From: Halostagnicola sp. A56
GTDB taxonomy: Archaea > Halobacteriota > Halobacteria > Halobacteriales > Natrialbaceae
Assembly: GCF_000691505.1 (NCBI RefSeq)
Contig: NZ_JMIP02000023.1
Coordinates: 125,273 to 189,272 of the forward strand
DNA length: 64,000 nt
Reading direction: 5' to 3'
Both the position numbers and the translations under genes were made by a program. The notes beneath the pieces are model-generated. The model searched no databases. It was not told where the DNA came from and saw nothing but the letters and a program-made list of their open reading frames with translations. Positions 45,372 through 54,404 of this stretch are shown here, piece by piece; position 1 is the stretch's first letter, and every line of letters starts with the position of its first letter.

Positions 45372-46640
45372 ATGCAGTACAACTACAAGTATCGATTCGA
45401 CCCGCCGGAAGCCCTCACCGAGACGCTTCTAGATCACGTCGATACTTGTAGACAACTGTACAACCACGTCCTCTACCTGCTCAACGAGACAGACGACATT
45501 CCCGCCCGCTACGAGGTTCAGGGACAACTCCCCGACCTCAAAACGTGGTGGGACGACCTCGGAGACGTTCACTCGAAAGTCCTTCAGATGGTCGTCAAGC
45601 GCGTCTACGACAACCTCTCCACGCTCAAAGCACAGAAGGAGAACGGACGCGCTGTTGGGATGCTCAAGTGGAAACCGCCTCGGGAGTATCGGTCGCTCAC
45701 CTACAACCAGTCCGGCTTCAAACTCAAGAATACGAGTGGTCGGCTTGTCTTGTGGTTGAGCAAAATCGGTGAGATACCGATTCACCTCCACCGAGACATC
45801 CCCGAGAATGCGACCATCAAACAGGTCACGGTCAAACGAGAACCCACGGGCGAGTGGTATGCCACGTTCGGCATCGACGTAGAGGAAGCCACGCCTGAAA
45901 AACCAGAGACGCCCGAGAAGGTCGTTGGTATCGACGTGGGGATTCTCAAGTACGCCCACGACACCGATGGGTACGCCATCGAAAGTCTCGACTTCGGCGA
46001 CGAGCGCGAACGACTCGAACGCGCACAACGCGACCTCTCGCGGAAGGAACACGGCTCTGCGAATTGGGAGAAACAACGGCAGGTCGTGGCCGAACGACAC
46101 GCCAATCTCAAGCGAAAGCGACGAGACTTCCTCCACAAGTTGTCGAACTACTACGCCACCGAGTACGACTTGGTGGCTGTTGAGGACTTGGATGCGAAGG
46201 GGGTGGTCGAACTCCCCGGTAACTCACGGAATCGAGCAGGCGCGGCGTGGGGGACATTCCTCCGGATGCTCGAATACAAGTGCGAACGTGAGGGAACGCA
46301 CTTCGTCTCGGTTGACCCGAAAGATACGACGAAGGAGTGCGCGTCCTGTGGTGTCAAGACGGACAAGCCACTGTGGGTTCGTGAACACTCGTGTCCGGCG
46401 TGTGGGTTTGAAGCGGATAGGGACGCGAATGCGGCGTGGAATATTCTTTCTCGCGGTCTCGAGGATGTAGGAGTGGTTTACTCCGAATCAACGTCCTCAG
46501 AATCGGAAGATTCTGATGGGCTGCGAAAATCGCTAAGCGATTTTCGAACGCCTGTGGAGACTGCGCTCCCTGTGGACACCGTTGTGTCTGCAAAGCGCGT
46601 CGTGGAAACAGGAAGCCCCACCCTACTCGCTCCCGGCTAA
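45372..46640 (+). CDS. tnpB: RNA-guided nuclease TnpB (OrfB)
   Basis: This 422-residue TnpB is full-length. RuvC acids are Asp188 (VGIDVG), Glu271 (VAVEDL) and Asp351 (EADRDANAAW). The zinc finger uses Cys323/Cys326 and Cys341/Cys344. TnpB proteins are guided by an RNA from the element's right end and cut DNA at sites lacking the element. The C-terminal 60 residues are Ser/Glu-rich, and their coding DNA carries hairpins that belong to the guide RNA region. The stop codon lies inside the right-end hairpin loop. Confidence 0.93.
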   Translation: MQYNYKYRFDPPEALTETLLDHVDTCRQLYNHVLYLLNETDDIPARYEVQGQLPDLKTWWDDLGDVHSKVLQMVVKRVYDNLSTLKAQKENGRAVGMLKWKPPREYRSLTYNQSGFKLKNTSGRLVLWLSKIGEIPIHLHRDIPENATIKQVTVKREPTGEWYATFGIDVEEATPEKPETPEKVVGIDVGILKYAHDTDGYAIESLDFGDERERLERAQRDLSRKEHGSANWEKQRQVVAERHANLKRKRRDFLHKLSNYYATEYDLVAVEDLDAKGVVELPGNSRNRAGAAWGTFLRMLEYKCEREGTHFVSVDPKDTTKECASCGVKTDKPLWVREHSCPACGFEADRDANAAWNILSRGLEDVGVVYSESTSSESEDSDGLRKSLSDFRTPVETALPVDTVVSAKRVVETGSPTLLAPG

Positions 46641-46676
46641 CGCCGTTCGCTCTGTGAGGGTGGGGTAGTTCACCAC
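46490..46676 (+). ncRNA. Probable TnpB guide (omega/re) RNA at the right end
   Basis: By family knowledge the TnpB guide RNA covers the 3' part of tnpB and the element's right end. Here the stretch contains a 7-base hairpin (46498-46504/46509-46515), a 10-base hairpin with a 3-base loop (46524-46533/46537-46546) and the terminal 9-base stem (46616-46624/46657-46665). The guide would be the flanking DNA after about 46673 (beginning caccacccgc). The start of the RNA is not visible. Confidence 0.55.
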
Positions 46677-46707
46677 CCGCATCGCTGTACGTTGCGTTCG
46701 ATCCACT

Positions 46708-46884
46708 ATGGACATCACCGTCGAAGGCGAGCAGGTCGTCGTCGGTCACGAGGGCACCGACTACCGATTCGACGTGATCGGCGAGAACGAACTCGAGTTC
46801 GCGGCGACCGGCGACGCCGCCGCGGCCGCGCCCGAGGGCGTGATCGAATCGCTCGAGTCGAAGGGCTACATCGTCAGGCCGTGA
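46708..46884 (+). CDS. Small acidic protein (58 aa)
   Basis: This 58-residue protein, MDITVEGEQVVVGHEGTDYR, ends ESLESKGYIVRP. It is Glu/Ala-rich with alternating beta-like segments, no cysteines and typical host codon use. It lies directly after the TnpB element, whose right end may have landed in its upstream region. No family recognised. Confidence 0.65.
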   Translation: MDITVEGEQVVVGHEGTDYRFDVIGENELEFAATGDAAAAAPEGVIESLESKGYIVRP

Positions 46885-46935
46885 TCTCGAGCCCGTCTAA
46901 ATGGGTGCGAAAGCCCGCTCGCTAGGATCGTCTGC

Positions 46936-47538
46936 TTATCGCTCGAGGACGTACAGCGCGAAAAAGGCGATCGCCGAACCGGTTTCCGCGATTTTCGTCG
47001 AGAGTGCGGTGAGGTCGTTTCGAAGGTGTGAAACGAGGATCTGCCCCGTGGACTCGTCGCTGCCGTGAGCGTGTTCGTTCTCGTCGTCAGCGTGGGTGTG
47101 GCCATCTGTGCCATCGTCGTGGCTGTGTCCGTCCGTGTCGTCAGCGTGACTGTGATCGACCGCACCATCGTCGTGACTGTGATTAGTCGTGGTATCGTCG
47201 TGGCTGTGATTTTCTGAGCCGCCGTCGTGTCCGTGCATATCGACGCCGGTCGCCGTCTCGAAATAGCCCAGCGCGTGGACGTCCACGTAGGCCACCAGGT
47301 GCAAGACCATGAGGACGCCACCCGCCAGATAGATAGTCGGGATGGCGACTCCTCGAGCGAGTGCGACGAGGAAGAACCCGACGACGACCGCGCTGATCAG
47401 GAAGAGGGCGGAAACGGCGGTCACCGCGCCGTCGGGAACCGACCCGAGCACCCCGGCGAGTCCGACGCCGAAGTGTAGAAACGCCGAATAGCCCGCGAGA
47501 ACGACCGCAACACCGAGGAGAACTGACTTTCGGTCCAT
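46936..47538 (-). CDS. His/Asp-rich membrane protein
   Basis: This 200-residue protein has four N-terminal membrane helices (residues 5-100), then a loop (about 100-165) with repeated units of the kind NHSHDD, DGHSHDDGTDGHTHADD, and a last helix (ETGSAIAFFALYVLE). His/Asp-rich loops like this occur in zinc and nickel/cobalt transport proteins and could buffer metal outside or inside the cell. The helices show no known transporter motif. Function open. Confidence 0.75.
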   Translation of the reverse strand: MDRKSVLLGVAVVLAGYSAFLHFGVGLAGVLGSVPDGAVTAVSALFLISAVVVGFFLVALARGVAIPTIYLAGGVLMVLHLVAYVDVHALGYFETATGVDMHGHDGGSENHSHDDTTTNHSHDDGAVDHSHADDTDGHSHDDGTDGHTHADDENEHAHGSDESTGQILVSHLRNDLTALSTKIAETGSAIAFFALYVLER

Positions 47539-47814
47539 CGTTTCGACACCAGACGGCTCCGGGCTAAACTGGTTGTGGTTCGAACGCCGAAACGCCGGGG
47601 TCGGAAGCGCGGTTCGATTGGTGGCGTGTACCCACTTTTGCTATCGGCGGATCCGTTCTCGAGGACTCGAGCAGCCAGCGACTCGACGGTCACCTCTCCG
47701 AAGCGACCCGGTGTCTGATCCGCCCACTGCTCGCGGACAGGTCGACAGACGGCCCCGGCGACGCCACTTTCCGAAGCCGACAGCTACAAACCGACGATCG
47801 ACCCAGACTTTGGT

Positions 47815-48792
47815 ATGCCCGGGAAAGTAGGTCCGGCCGATCTGCTCGAGCACGTGTTCGGACGGACGGGAGCAGCCGACGAAACCGTCCTGCAGGGGCC
47901 GGCGGACGGCGAGGACGCCGCCGCGATCGACTGGCCGGGCGGCCAGCTCGTCGTGAGTTCCGATCCGATCTCGCTCGCGGCCTCGAAGGTCGGGACCCTC
48001 GGCGTCCACGTCGCGTGTAACGATGTCGCCGCCTCGGGTGCCGATCCGCGGTGGCTCACGGCGGTCGTACTGCTTCCCGAGGGTCTCGACCTCGAGCCGA
48101 TAAGCGCCGACCTCGACGCCGCCGCACGCGAGGTCGGCGCGTCGATCGTCGGCGGCCACTCGGAGTACGTCGACGCGCTCGAGCGCCCGCTCGTCTCGCT
48201 GACGGCGATGGGGGCGACTGAGTCGTTCGTCCCGACCGGCGGAGCGAACCCCGGCGACGCGGTCGTCCTGACCGGCGCTGCGGGCCTCGAGGGAACCGCG
48301 ATCCTCGCGGCTGACTTCGGGGACGACCTCGACGTGGATCCGACGATCTGCGAGCGAGCCGAGACGTTCCTCGAGGAGATCAGCGTCGTCCCCGCCGCGC
48401 GTCTCGTTCGCGAGCACGCGACGGCGATGCACGACCCGACCGAGGGCGGCGTCGCCGCCGGATTACTCGAGATCGCCAGAGCGTCGGACTGTCGACTCGA
48501 GATCGATCGAGACGCCGTCCCGGTTCGCGAGGAGACGACCGCACTCTGTGAAGCCGCGGGCGTCGACCCGCTGTGTATCTTCGGGTCGGGCGCGCTACTC
48601 GCGACGATACCCGAGGACAGCCTCGAATCCACGCTCGAGTCGGCGGCCGCCAACGGGATCGAGGCGACGGCGATCGGAACCGTCCGCGACGCCGCGACCG
48701 ACCCCGAACTCCGACTCGGCGACGAGGCGATCACCGACCCGGTCGAAGACGACCTCTACCCGCTCTGGTCGGCGGTCGACGCGGCGGAGTGA
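47815..48792 (+). CDS. AIR-synthase-like protein (HypE/ThiL relative)
   Basis: This 325-residue protein of the PurM/HypE/SelD fold has an N-terminal Asp/Glu segment (DGEDAAAIDWPGGQLVVSSDPI), LGVHVACNDVAASGADPRWL for nucleotide and metal binding, VGGHSEYV and DPTEGGVAAGLLEIA. The group uses ATP to activate a carbonyl or carbamoyl group. Haloarchaeal members outside hyp operons have no proven role. Its 3' end overlaps the convergent K+ channel gene by about 37 bases, unusual and worth noting. Confidence 0.85.
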   Translation: MPGKVGPADLLEHVFGRTGAADETVLQGPADGEDAAAIDWPGGQLVVSSDPISLAASKVGTLGVHVACNDVAASGADPRWLTAVVLLPEGLDLEPISADLDAAAREVGASIVGGHSEYVDALERPLVSLTAMGATESFVPTGGANPGDAVVLTGAAGLEGTAILAADFGDDLDVDPTICERAETFLEEISVVPAARLVREHATAMHDPTEGGVAAGLLEIARASDCRLEIDRDAVPVREETTALCEAAGVDPLCIFGSGALLATIPEDSLESTLESAAANGIEATAIGTVRDAATDPELRLGDEAITDPVEDDLYPLWSAVDAAE

Positions 48793-49903
48793 TCTCGCCG
48801 CTCGCTCGAGGGATGCGCGGTTCCGACGATGGCGTTCGTCAGCAATTTTCCGGGATCGACAACGACGTCGGCTCCGGCTTTTTCGAGGGCGTCCGTATTT
48901 CCAGTTTCCGTACACACGACGATCCGCGCGTCCGTCAGTTCTCGCGCGGCGAGCACGGCGTAGGTGTTCCGCGCGTCGTCAGTCGTCGCGACGAGAACGG
49001 CCGTCGCCGCGTCTACCTGTGCCTCCCGGAGCGTCTCCTCGTCGGCTGGATCACCAACGACGACATCGATCGCTCGACTCTCGAGTCGGCTGGTCAGCGT
49101 CTTGTCGTCGGTGACCACACTCACGTCGGCGTGCTTCTCGAGGCCGTCGACGAGCGATTCGGTCAGGTCGTCGTAGCCGAGCACGACGATTCGCTCGCGT
49201 CCGTCTTTCTGAGCCGCTTCTTTCGCTCGTCGGCCGGTTCGGGAGAGGCGGCTCTCGATCTCGGGTCCGATGAGCGAGCCCACGGTTAGCCCGACGGTCG
49301 TCGGGCCGAGCACGATGAGCGAAACCGCGAACAGCCGCGCCCCCTCCGTGAGCGGATGAACGTCGCCGTAGCCGACCGTGCTGGCGGTGACGAACGTGAA
49401 GTAAACGGCGTCGAGGACGGTGTCGAGCTCGGCGAATCCCGCTCGGAGCGCGTAGGCGCCGGCGGTGCCGTAGGAGAAAACGCCGACGATCGCGATCAGC
49501 GACCCCATCTGAGTCGCGGTGAGCGACGTCGATCTGGTGAACCGGTCGCTGGTGAGCACGAGGACGATCAGCCGCCCAGCGAGAGGACGACGAGGGGGAT
49601 CGAGAGCAGCCGCGACTGGACGACCCCGTGGATTCCAGAGAGGAGGACGAGCGCGGCGGAAACGACGTACGCGAGCCGAAAGCCGCGATACATCCCCCAG
49701 GCGCTAACGAGCAATGCGAACCCGAGAACGGTCCCGCTGAACTCCGAAACCGCCTGCAGATCGCCCCAGAGCCCGCCCGCCTGAACGGCCGGTTCGGTGA
49801 CGATGGCGACGACGCCGGTCGCGATCGAATCGAGGGCGATCGCCGTGACGATCCAGACCGCGACTCGACCCCGCGGATGGCGGGAACGTAAACGTTCGAG
49901 CAT
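48756..49903 (-). pseudogene. Potassium channel with TrkA-N domain, single frameshift
   Basis: Corrected by one base this is a 382-residue channel with N-terminal membrane helices (from MLERLRSRHPRGRVAVWIV), a pore loop with the K+ filter STVGYGDVHPLTEG and an intracellular RCK/TrkA-N domain starting RIVVLGYDDLTESLVDGL. The break is at about 49570-49576, where the frame reads LVVLSLGG then stop, while LIVLVLTSDRF continues in another frame. GGCGGCTG stands where GGCGGGCTG would keep the frame. It may be error or real loss; the downstream part also has its own ATG-free region, so no separate protein is claimed. Confidence 0.88.
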
Positions 49904-50022
49904 GGGCGTTCGACCACGCCGACGGCGATAAACGACCGCCGTTCCGAGCCGAGCCAACCCTCGCTGGTTCGGCGGCTTCGAACCGTGAAAGTAAAACCGG
50001 GGGACGGTCACCTTCCACGTAG

Positions 50023-51258
50023 ATGGTAGACCGCGGGTTCGCGTTGGAATCGCGCCTCCGCCGACGGGAGGCAGACGACCTGAAACGGACGCTTTCACCT
50101 GTCGATAGCGTTTCCGAGCGGAGTTACTTCGCAGCGCCGTCCGGTGGCGAGTTGCCAGTTCTCGAGTCCGAGGAGGCGCTGGTGTTCGCCTCGAATAACT
50201 ATCTTGGGCTCACGGACGACCAGCGCGTGCAGGACGCGGCGAGACAGGCCGCGGCGACCGTCGGCACCGGCTCGGCTGCCAGCCGACTGGTGACCGGCGA
50301 CACGCTCGTCCACCACGACTTAGAGCGCCTGCTCGCGGAGACCAAACGCACGGATCGCGCGCTGACCTTTTCGTCGGGGTACGCCGCGAACGTGGGGACG
50401 ATCACCGCGCTCGATCCGGACGTGATCTTCTCCGACGAGTTGAACCACGCCAGCATCGTCGACGCGACCCGCCTCACCGACGCCGAGGTCGTGATCTACG
50501 ATCACTGCGATGCGGACGATTTGCGGGCCAAGATGACCGAACGCGCCGAGCGGGCCGAACCGGCGGAGCCGAACGGCGCGGACGATCCCGCGGACGAATC
50601 CTGGCTCGTCGTGACCGATTCGGTCTTCAGCATGGACGGCACCGTCGCGCCGCTCGAGGCGATCTGTCGGGCCGCCGAGGAAGTCGGTGCGTGGGTGATG
50701 GTCGACGAGGCCCACGCGACGGGGCTGTACGCCGACGGCGGTGGCATCGTCCAGTCGGAATCCCTCGAAGATCGCATCCACGTCCAGATGGGGACCCTCT
50801 CGAAGGCGCTGGCCAGCCAGGGCGGGTACGTCGCCGGCAGCGACGCGCTCATCGAACTCCTGATCAACGAAGCTCGATCGTTCGTGTACTCGACGGGGCT
50901 TTCTCCGCCCGCGGCCGGCTCGGCGAGCGAAGCGCTCCACATCGCCCGCCATGGCGACGTTCGAGAACGGCTCTGGGAGAACGTCGCCCACCTTCGAGAC
51001 GGCCTCGAGGCCCTCGACCTCGAGGTTTTGGGCGACTCGCAGGTCCTCCCCGTCATCATCGGCGACCGCCGGGACGCGCTCGATCTGGCGGCGGGCCTGC
51101 GCGAGCGCGGCATCGTCGCGCCCGCGATCAGGCCGCCGACCGTCCCCGATGGAACCAGCCGGATTCGCATCGCCCCGAGCGCGTCACACGATGAAGCGGA
51201 CATCGTCGACTGTCTCGAGGCGTTCCAGATCGTCGGAGAGAAAGTCGGATTGCTGTGA
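50023..51258 (+). CDS. bioF: 8-amino-7-oxononanoate synthase
   Basis: This 411-residue PLP enzyme of biotin synthesis joins pimeloyl-CoA/ACP and alanine. Key residues are Asp228 and His231 (MVDEAHATG) and the Schiff-base lysine Lys261 in GTLSKALASQGG. The core also shows FASNNYLGLT and GTGSAASRLVTG. It is followed on the same strand by bioD, 45 bases later. Start ATG about 40 bases after a spacer from the channel promoter region. Confidence 0.95.
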   Translation: MVDRGFALESRLRRREADDLKRTLSPVDSVSERSYFAAPSGGELPVLESEEALVFASNNYLGLTDDQRVQDAARQAAATVGTGSAASRLVTGDTLVHHDLERLLAETKRTDRALTFSSGYAANVGTITALDPDVIFSDELNHASIVDATRLTDAEVVIYDHCDADDLRAKMTERAERAEPAEPNGADDPADESWLVVTDSVFSMDGTVAPLEAICRAAEEVGAWVMVDEAHATGLYADGGGIVQSESLEDRIHVQMGTLSKALASQGGYVAGSDALIELLINEARSFVYSTGLSPPAAGSASEALHIARHGDVRERLWENVAHLRDGLEALDLEVLGDSQVLPVIIGDRRDALDLAAGLRERGIVAPAIRPPTVPDGTSRIRIAPSASHDEADIVDCLEAFQIVGEKVGLL

Positions 51259-51303
51259 CCACGTTCGAATACAGACACGTTTACAAATGATTCTCGAACA
51301 GAC

Positions 51304-52026
51304 ATGATCCTCGAACACGACCACGACCGGCTCGCAATCGTCGGCACGGACACGGGCGTCGGCAAGACGGCCGTCACGGCGGCCGTCGTACGCGCGCTTC
51401 GAACCGAGGGGATCGACGCTCGAGCGGTCAAACCCGCCCAGACGGGCCATCCGCCGGACGACGACGCCGGGTTCATCGAAGCCGCTTGCGAGGACGCTGT
51501 CGCGGTCGCTCGCGAGGATTCTCCCGCGGCGACCTGTTTCGAATATCTCGAGGAGCCTCTCGCGCCGCGGGTCGCCGCCGAGCGCGCGGGCGTCGAACTC
51601 TCCTACGACGAACTGCGCGACCGCTGTGAAGAGGCCCTCGAGGCGGCCGAGGTCGGCGTGCTCGAGGGAATCGGCGGACTGTACGTGCCGCTCGCGGGGG
51701 GCCGAAACGTCATCGATCTGGTGGCGGACCTCGCGTGCCCGGCGGTCGTCGTCGCTCGCTCGGGACTCGGAACGCTCAATCACACCGCGCTCACCGTCGA
51801 GGCGCTCGAGCGCCGCGGCGTCGCCGTTCGATCGATCGTCTGTAACAAGTTCCGGGGGGAGACGACCGCCGAGCGGACGAACGTGGCGGAACTCGAGCGT
51901 ATGACGGGCCACGCGGTCGAGACGGTTCCACAGCTTTCGGGTGAGACGCCTCGAGAACTCGCGCTCGGTGTCGGTCGGTCGCTGTCGATTACCGTCGGGT
52001 CGAGTTCGGCGACCGACGACGGATAA
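51304..52026 (+). CDS. bioD: Dethiobiotin synthase
   Basis: This 240-residue P-loop enzyme makes dethiobiotin from diaminopelargonate, CO2 and ATP. The Walker A-like motif is VGTDTGVGKTAVTAAVVRAL, the substrate Lys is in AVKPAQTG, and VLEGIGGLYVPLAGGRNVIDL follows. It is probably co-transcribed with bioF; no bioB or bioA is seen in the window. The AT-rich island begins just beyond the next small gene. Confidence 0.95.
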   Translation: MILEHDHDRLAIVGTDTGVGKTAVTAAVVRALRTEGIDARAVKPAQTGHPPDDDAGFIEAACEDAVAVAREDSPAATCFEYLEEPLAPRVAAERAGVELSYDELRDRCEEALEAAEVGVLEGIGGLYVPLAGGRNVIDLVADLACPAVVVARSGLGTLNHTALTVEALERRGVAVRSIVCNKFRGETTAERTNVAELERMTGHAVETVPQLSGETPRELALGVGRSLSITVGSSSATDDG

Positions 52027-52058
52027 CTCACAGAGACAGATAGCGGTTGCCGAGCGGC

Positions 52059-52289
52059 TCACATCGGCGGCGTGAGCCGAGTGTTCGAGCGCGATTCGTC
52101 GGCTCCTTCCTCGGAGTCGTCGTTCTCCGTCTCCGGGTCGGCGACCGGCACCGACGAGTCGCCCTGTTCTGCAACGAGTTTCGTGGCGAGTTCGGACTTC
52201 CGGTGTTCGACCTCGAGGTGAATCGTTAGCCGCGTTTCTTTTTCGAACGCGGTGCCACAGATTGGACAGGTCTGATTCGTGGGAGTCAT
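52059..52289 (-). CDS. C2H2 zinc-finger protein (76 aa) with a foreign upstream join
   Basis: From its own ATG at 52289 this is a 76-residue protein, MTPTNQTCPICGTAFEKETR, with one C2H2-like unit (CPICG, then His-x(4)-His in LTIHLEVEHRKSE). A Ser/Asp/Glu-rich tail ends NTRLTPPM. The reading frame is open further upstream into a hydantoinase fragment, so an 162-residue fusion starting at 52547 is also possible. The original promoter seems to have been replaced by island DNA. Function unknown. Confidence 0.7.
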   Translation of the reverse strand: MTPTNQTCPICGTAFEKETRLTIHLEVEHRKSELATKLVAEQGDSSVPVADPETENDDSEEGADESRSNTRLTPPM

Positions 52290-52310
52290 TCGACAGGAAG
52301 TCACGCGAGG

Positions 52311-52547
52311 CAAGCCGATTCGTGGCAGTTCTCGCTCGATTAATGCATTCATCCCAACGGTAGATCCGTGAGAAAAGAAATCGAGTGCACTGATGTCCAG
52401 CTCAGATTTGGTCAAGCCGTTTATCACACCCTCCGCAGGGTTAGCTGGTGTCGATGGTGTTTTTTCAATCTCAATATCTCCCGTCTCCTCATCAAAGACA
52501 ATGACATCTGTGAACGTACCACCAATATCCACGCCAGAGCGTTTCAT
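52311..52547 (-). pseudogene. Hydantoinase/oxoprolinase A (HyuA) N-terminal fragment
   Basis: The first 79 residues match HyuA: GVDIGGTFTDVIVFDEETG (ATP-binding fold start), then DFFSHGSTVGMNALIERELP. The family is about 650-690 residues. The match ends after RIGL at about 52311, where the island meets the zinc-finger gene in the same reading frame. The remaining 600 residues are absent. It probably entered as part of a hydantoin or amide catabolic cluster. Confidence 0.85.
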
Positions 52548-52906
52548 GTTATCACCACACTCTCTTAGTATCGGACGGTGTATATTAAACTTCCGAACAC
52601 ATAGTGACAGTCTAAGAAATAGTCCTAAGATGATAGCTGATCCAATATTAGACCGGATACCAGAACTATACGTATGACCATTCTATTCAATTCCCAATTT
52701 ATATATCTAGATAGACTCTAAATTTAATTAAAATATTATAAAATTTTATATATAATTAATGAGGTCTTCTTTGGGTTAATAGTTAAATCATCGACATTAT
52801 TTATTATCTACAACGGCAACTGAGCCGAATAGTACAAGATGTGTTGTATTGACACTCATTGCACATCTGATGGTGTAATCGTTATGCAACAAGTGCGTCA
52901 ATCGGT
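52548..52906. other. AT-rich non-coding DNA at the island edge
   Basis: About 360 bases, the lowest-GC stretch in the window (for example tctaaatttaattaaaatat near 52720). No gene, tRNA or repeat recognised. The first part is the promoter of the hyuA fragment; the last part is the downstream region of the aminotransferase. Confidence 0.5.
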
Positions 52907-54286
52907 CTAGTTGTTACTAGAAGGCGCGTATTGTTCAATAGCGTCGCAGATAATGTCCATTCCTGCAGTGGCCTGTTCTTGTGTAAGCACGAGTGGCGGA
53001 AGCAGTCGGAGTACGTTACCGCGTCGGCCGGCAGACCATATTAGTACACCACGCTTGTAACACTCTTCTTGAATATCTTTGACGAGTTGTTTTCCGGTCC
53101 GATCCTCGCTGTCAGCGAACTCAGCGCCGACAAACAGACCTCGACCGCGCACGTCGACGAGGCGCTCATTTACGTCAGCGGACTCACAAATCCGATTGCG
53201 AATATAGCTTCCCATTTCCTGAGCATGGGCAAGCAAGTCGTTGTTACGGATGTACTCGATAGCCCGGATCCCGCCGACCATTGCTGGGGCGTTACCACGA
53301 TAGGTACCGACGTGTCCACCAGCCTCCCAAGTGTCTAGATCCTCGTGGTACATCGTCCCTGACAGTGGGAGACCAATGCCGCCGATTGCCTTGGCCATCG
53401 GCATGACATCCGGCGTAACGTCGTAGTGGTCGCTTGCGAACCACTTGCCAGTACGGCCGAAGCCGGTCTGGATCTCGTCTACGACCAACGGGATATCGTT
53501 GTTCTCGGCGATCTCCTTCAGACCCGGCAGGAAGCCTTCCGGCGGGGTGACGATACCACCTTCACCCTGGATTGGCTCTACCCAGATCCCTGCGGGGTTT
53601 GTAAACCCACTGTAGGGGTCTTCAAGAAGTTCCCGAACGTTGGATAGTGCTTGATCACTGGCTTCTTGGGGATCTAACCCTTGCTCATGTGCATAGGGGT
53701 AAGGTAAGTGGTGGACGTTTGGAAGCATCGGCCCATAGTCCTCTTTATACTTTTTACCCGCCGTGAGACTAAGTGCGCCAGCGCTGCCACCGTGGTACGC
53801 ACCGCGGAATGCGATGAGACCGTTGCCACCGGTATTGTACTTGGCCAGCTTGATCGTCCCCTCAATGGCGTCACTACCGGTCGGACCACCAAAGATGACG
53901 CGGTTGTTGTCAGGGAACGCGCCTGGTGCGATATCGTTCAACGCCTCGATGAGGTCCAGCCGTGCTTCGGTCGGGAAGTCGATCGTATGTGCAACCTTTT
54001 CGGTCTGCTTCTGAACTGCCTCCATCACATACGGGTTTGAATGACCGACGTTCAGGACGCCGATACCAGCGAAGAAATCGAGGAATGTATTTCCATCGGC
54101 ATCGCGGATCGTCGCACCTTTTGCTTCCTCGATCGCGATGGGGATGACCTTTGGATACGCTATTGCACTGCTGTCGATGCGTCGCTGCCGCTCAAGGAGC
54201 TTCTTTGATTCCGGCCCCGGAATTGATGTCACAATCTCCGGTTCCTGTGTGAAGTGCAGGTCGTCGAGCGTATGTCCTACAACCAT
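52907..54286 (-). CDS. Class III PLP-dependent aminotransferase
   Basis: This 459-residue enzyme is of the 4-aminobutyrate/diaminobutyrate aminotransferase type. Blocks are FLDFFAGIGVLNVGHSNP, FGGPTGSDAIEGTIKLAK (phosphate-binding), AYHGGSAGALSLT, VVDEIQTGFGRTG (Asp270) and the PLP lysine Lys299 in PMAKAIGGIGLP. Substrate is uncertain. AT-richer codons mark it as part of the island. It is intact, and its promoter region (tactactaagtactaaaag, 54290-54310) looks usable. Confidence 0.9.
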   Translation of the reverse strand: MVVGHTLDDLHFTQEPEIVTSIPGPESKKLLERQRRIDSSAIAYPKVIPIAIEEAKGATIRDADGNTFLDFFAGIGVLNVGHSNPYVMEAVQKQTEKVAHTIDFPTEARLDLIEALNDIAPGAFPDNNRVIFGGPTGSDAIEGTIKLAKYNTGGNGLIAFRGAYHGGSAGALSLTAGKKYKEDYGPMLPNVHHLPYPYAHEQGLDPQEASDQALSNVRELLEDPYSGFTNPAGIWVEPIQGEGGIVTPPEGFLPGLKEIAENNDIPLVVDEIQTGFGRTGKWFASDHYDVTPDVMPMAKAIGGIGLPLSGTMYHEDLDTWEAGGHVGTYRGNAPAMVGGIRAIEYIRNNDLLAHAQEMGSYIRNRICESADVNERLVDVRGRGLFVGAEFADSEDRTGKQLVKDIQEECYKRGVLIWSAGRRGNVLRLLPPLVLTQEQATAGMDIICDAIEQYAPSSNN

Positions 54287-54404
54287 AGTAGTATTTAATT
54301 CTACTAAGTACTAAAAGTTTGCATTGTATCCAATATGCTTATTTCTCCCTATACTATGTTTCACCCGCGGATCTAGCCAGTCCGAACCGAGCGCCTCACT
54401 CACC

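Larger units (their letters stand above)
45060..46676 (+). mobile_element. IS1341-type element (IS200/IS605 family, TnpB only)
   Basis: The element holds a DUF2080 gene and tnpB and no TnpA transposase. The left end probably starts just after ttttaactggaaa at about 45060-45070, where the sequence turns into taggcgctaagtccccg. The right end has a 9-base-stem hairpin (46616-46624 with 46657-46665) followed by tagttcac, about 46673. Such elements depend on a TnpA elsewhere for movement. Exact ends need comparison with other copies. Confidence 0.85.
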
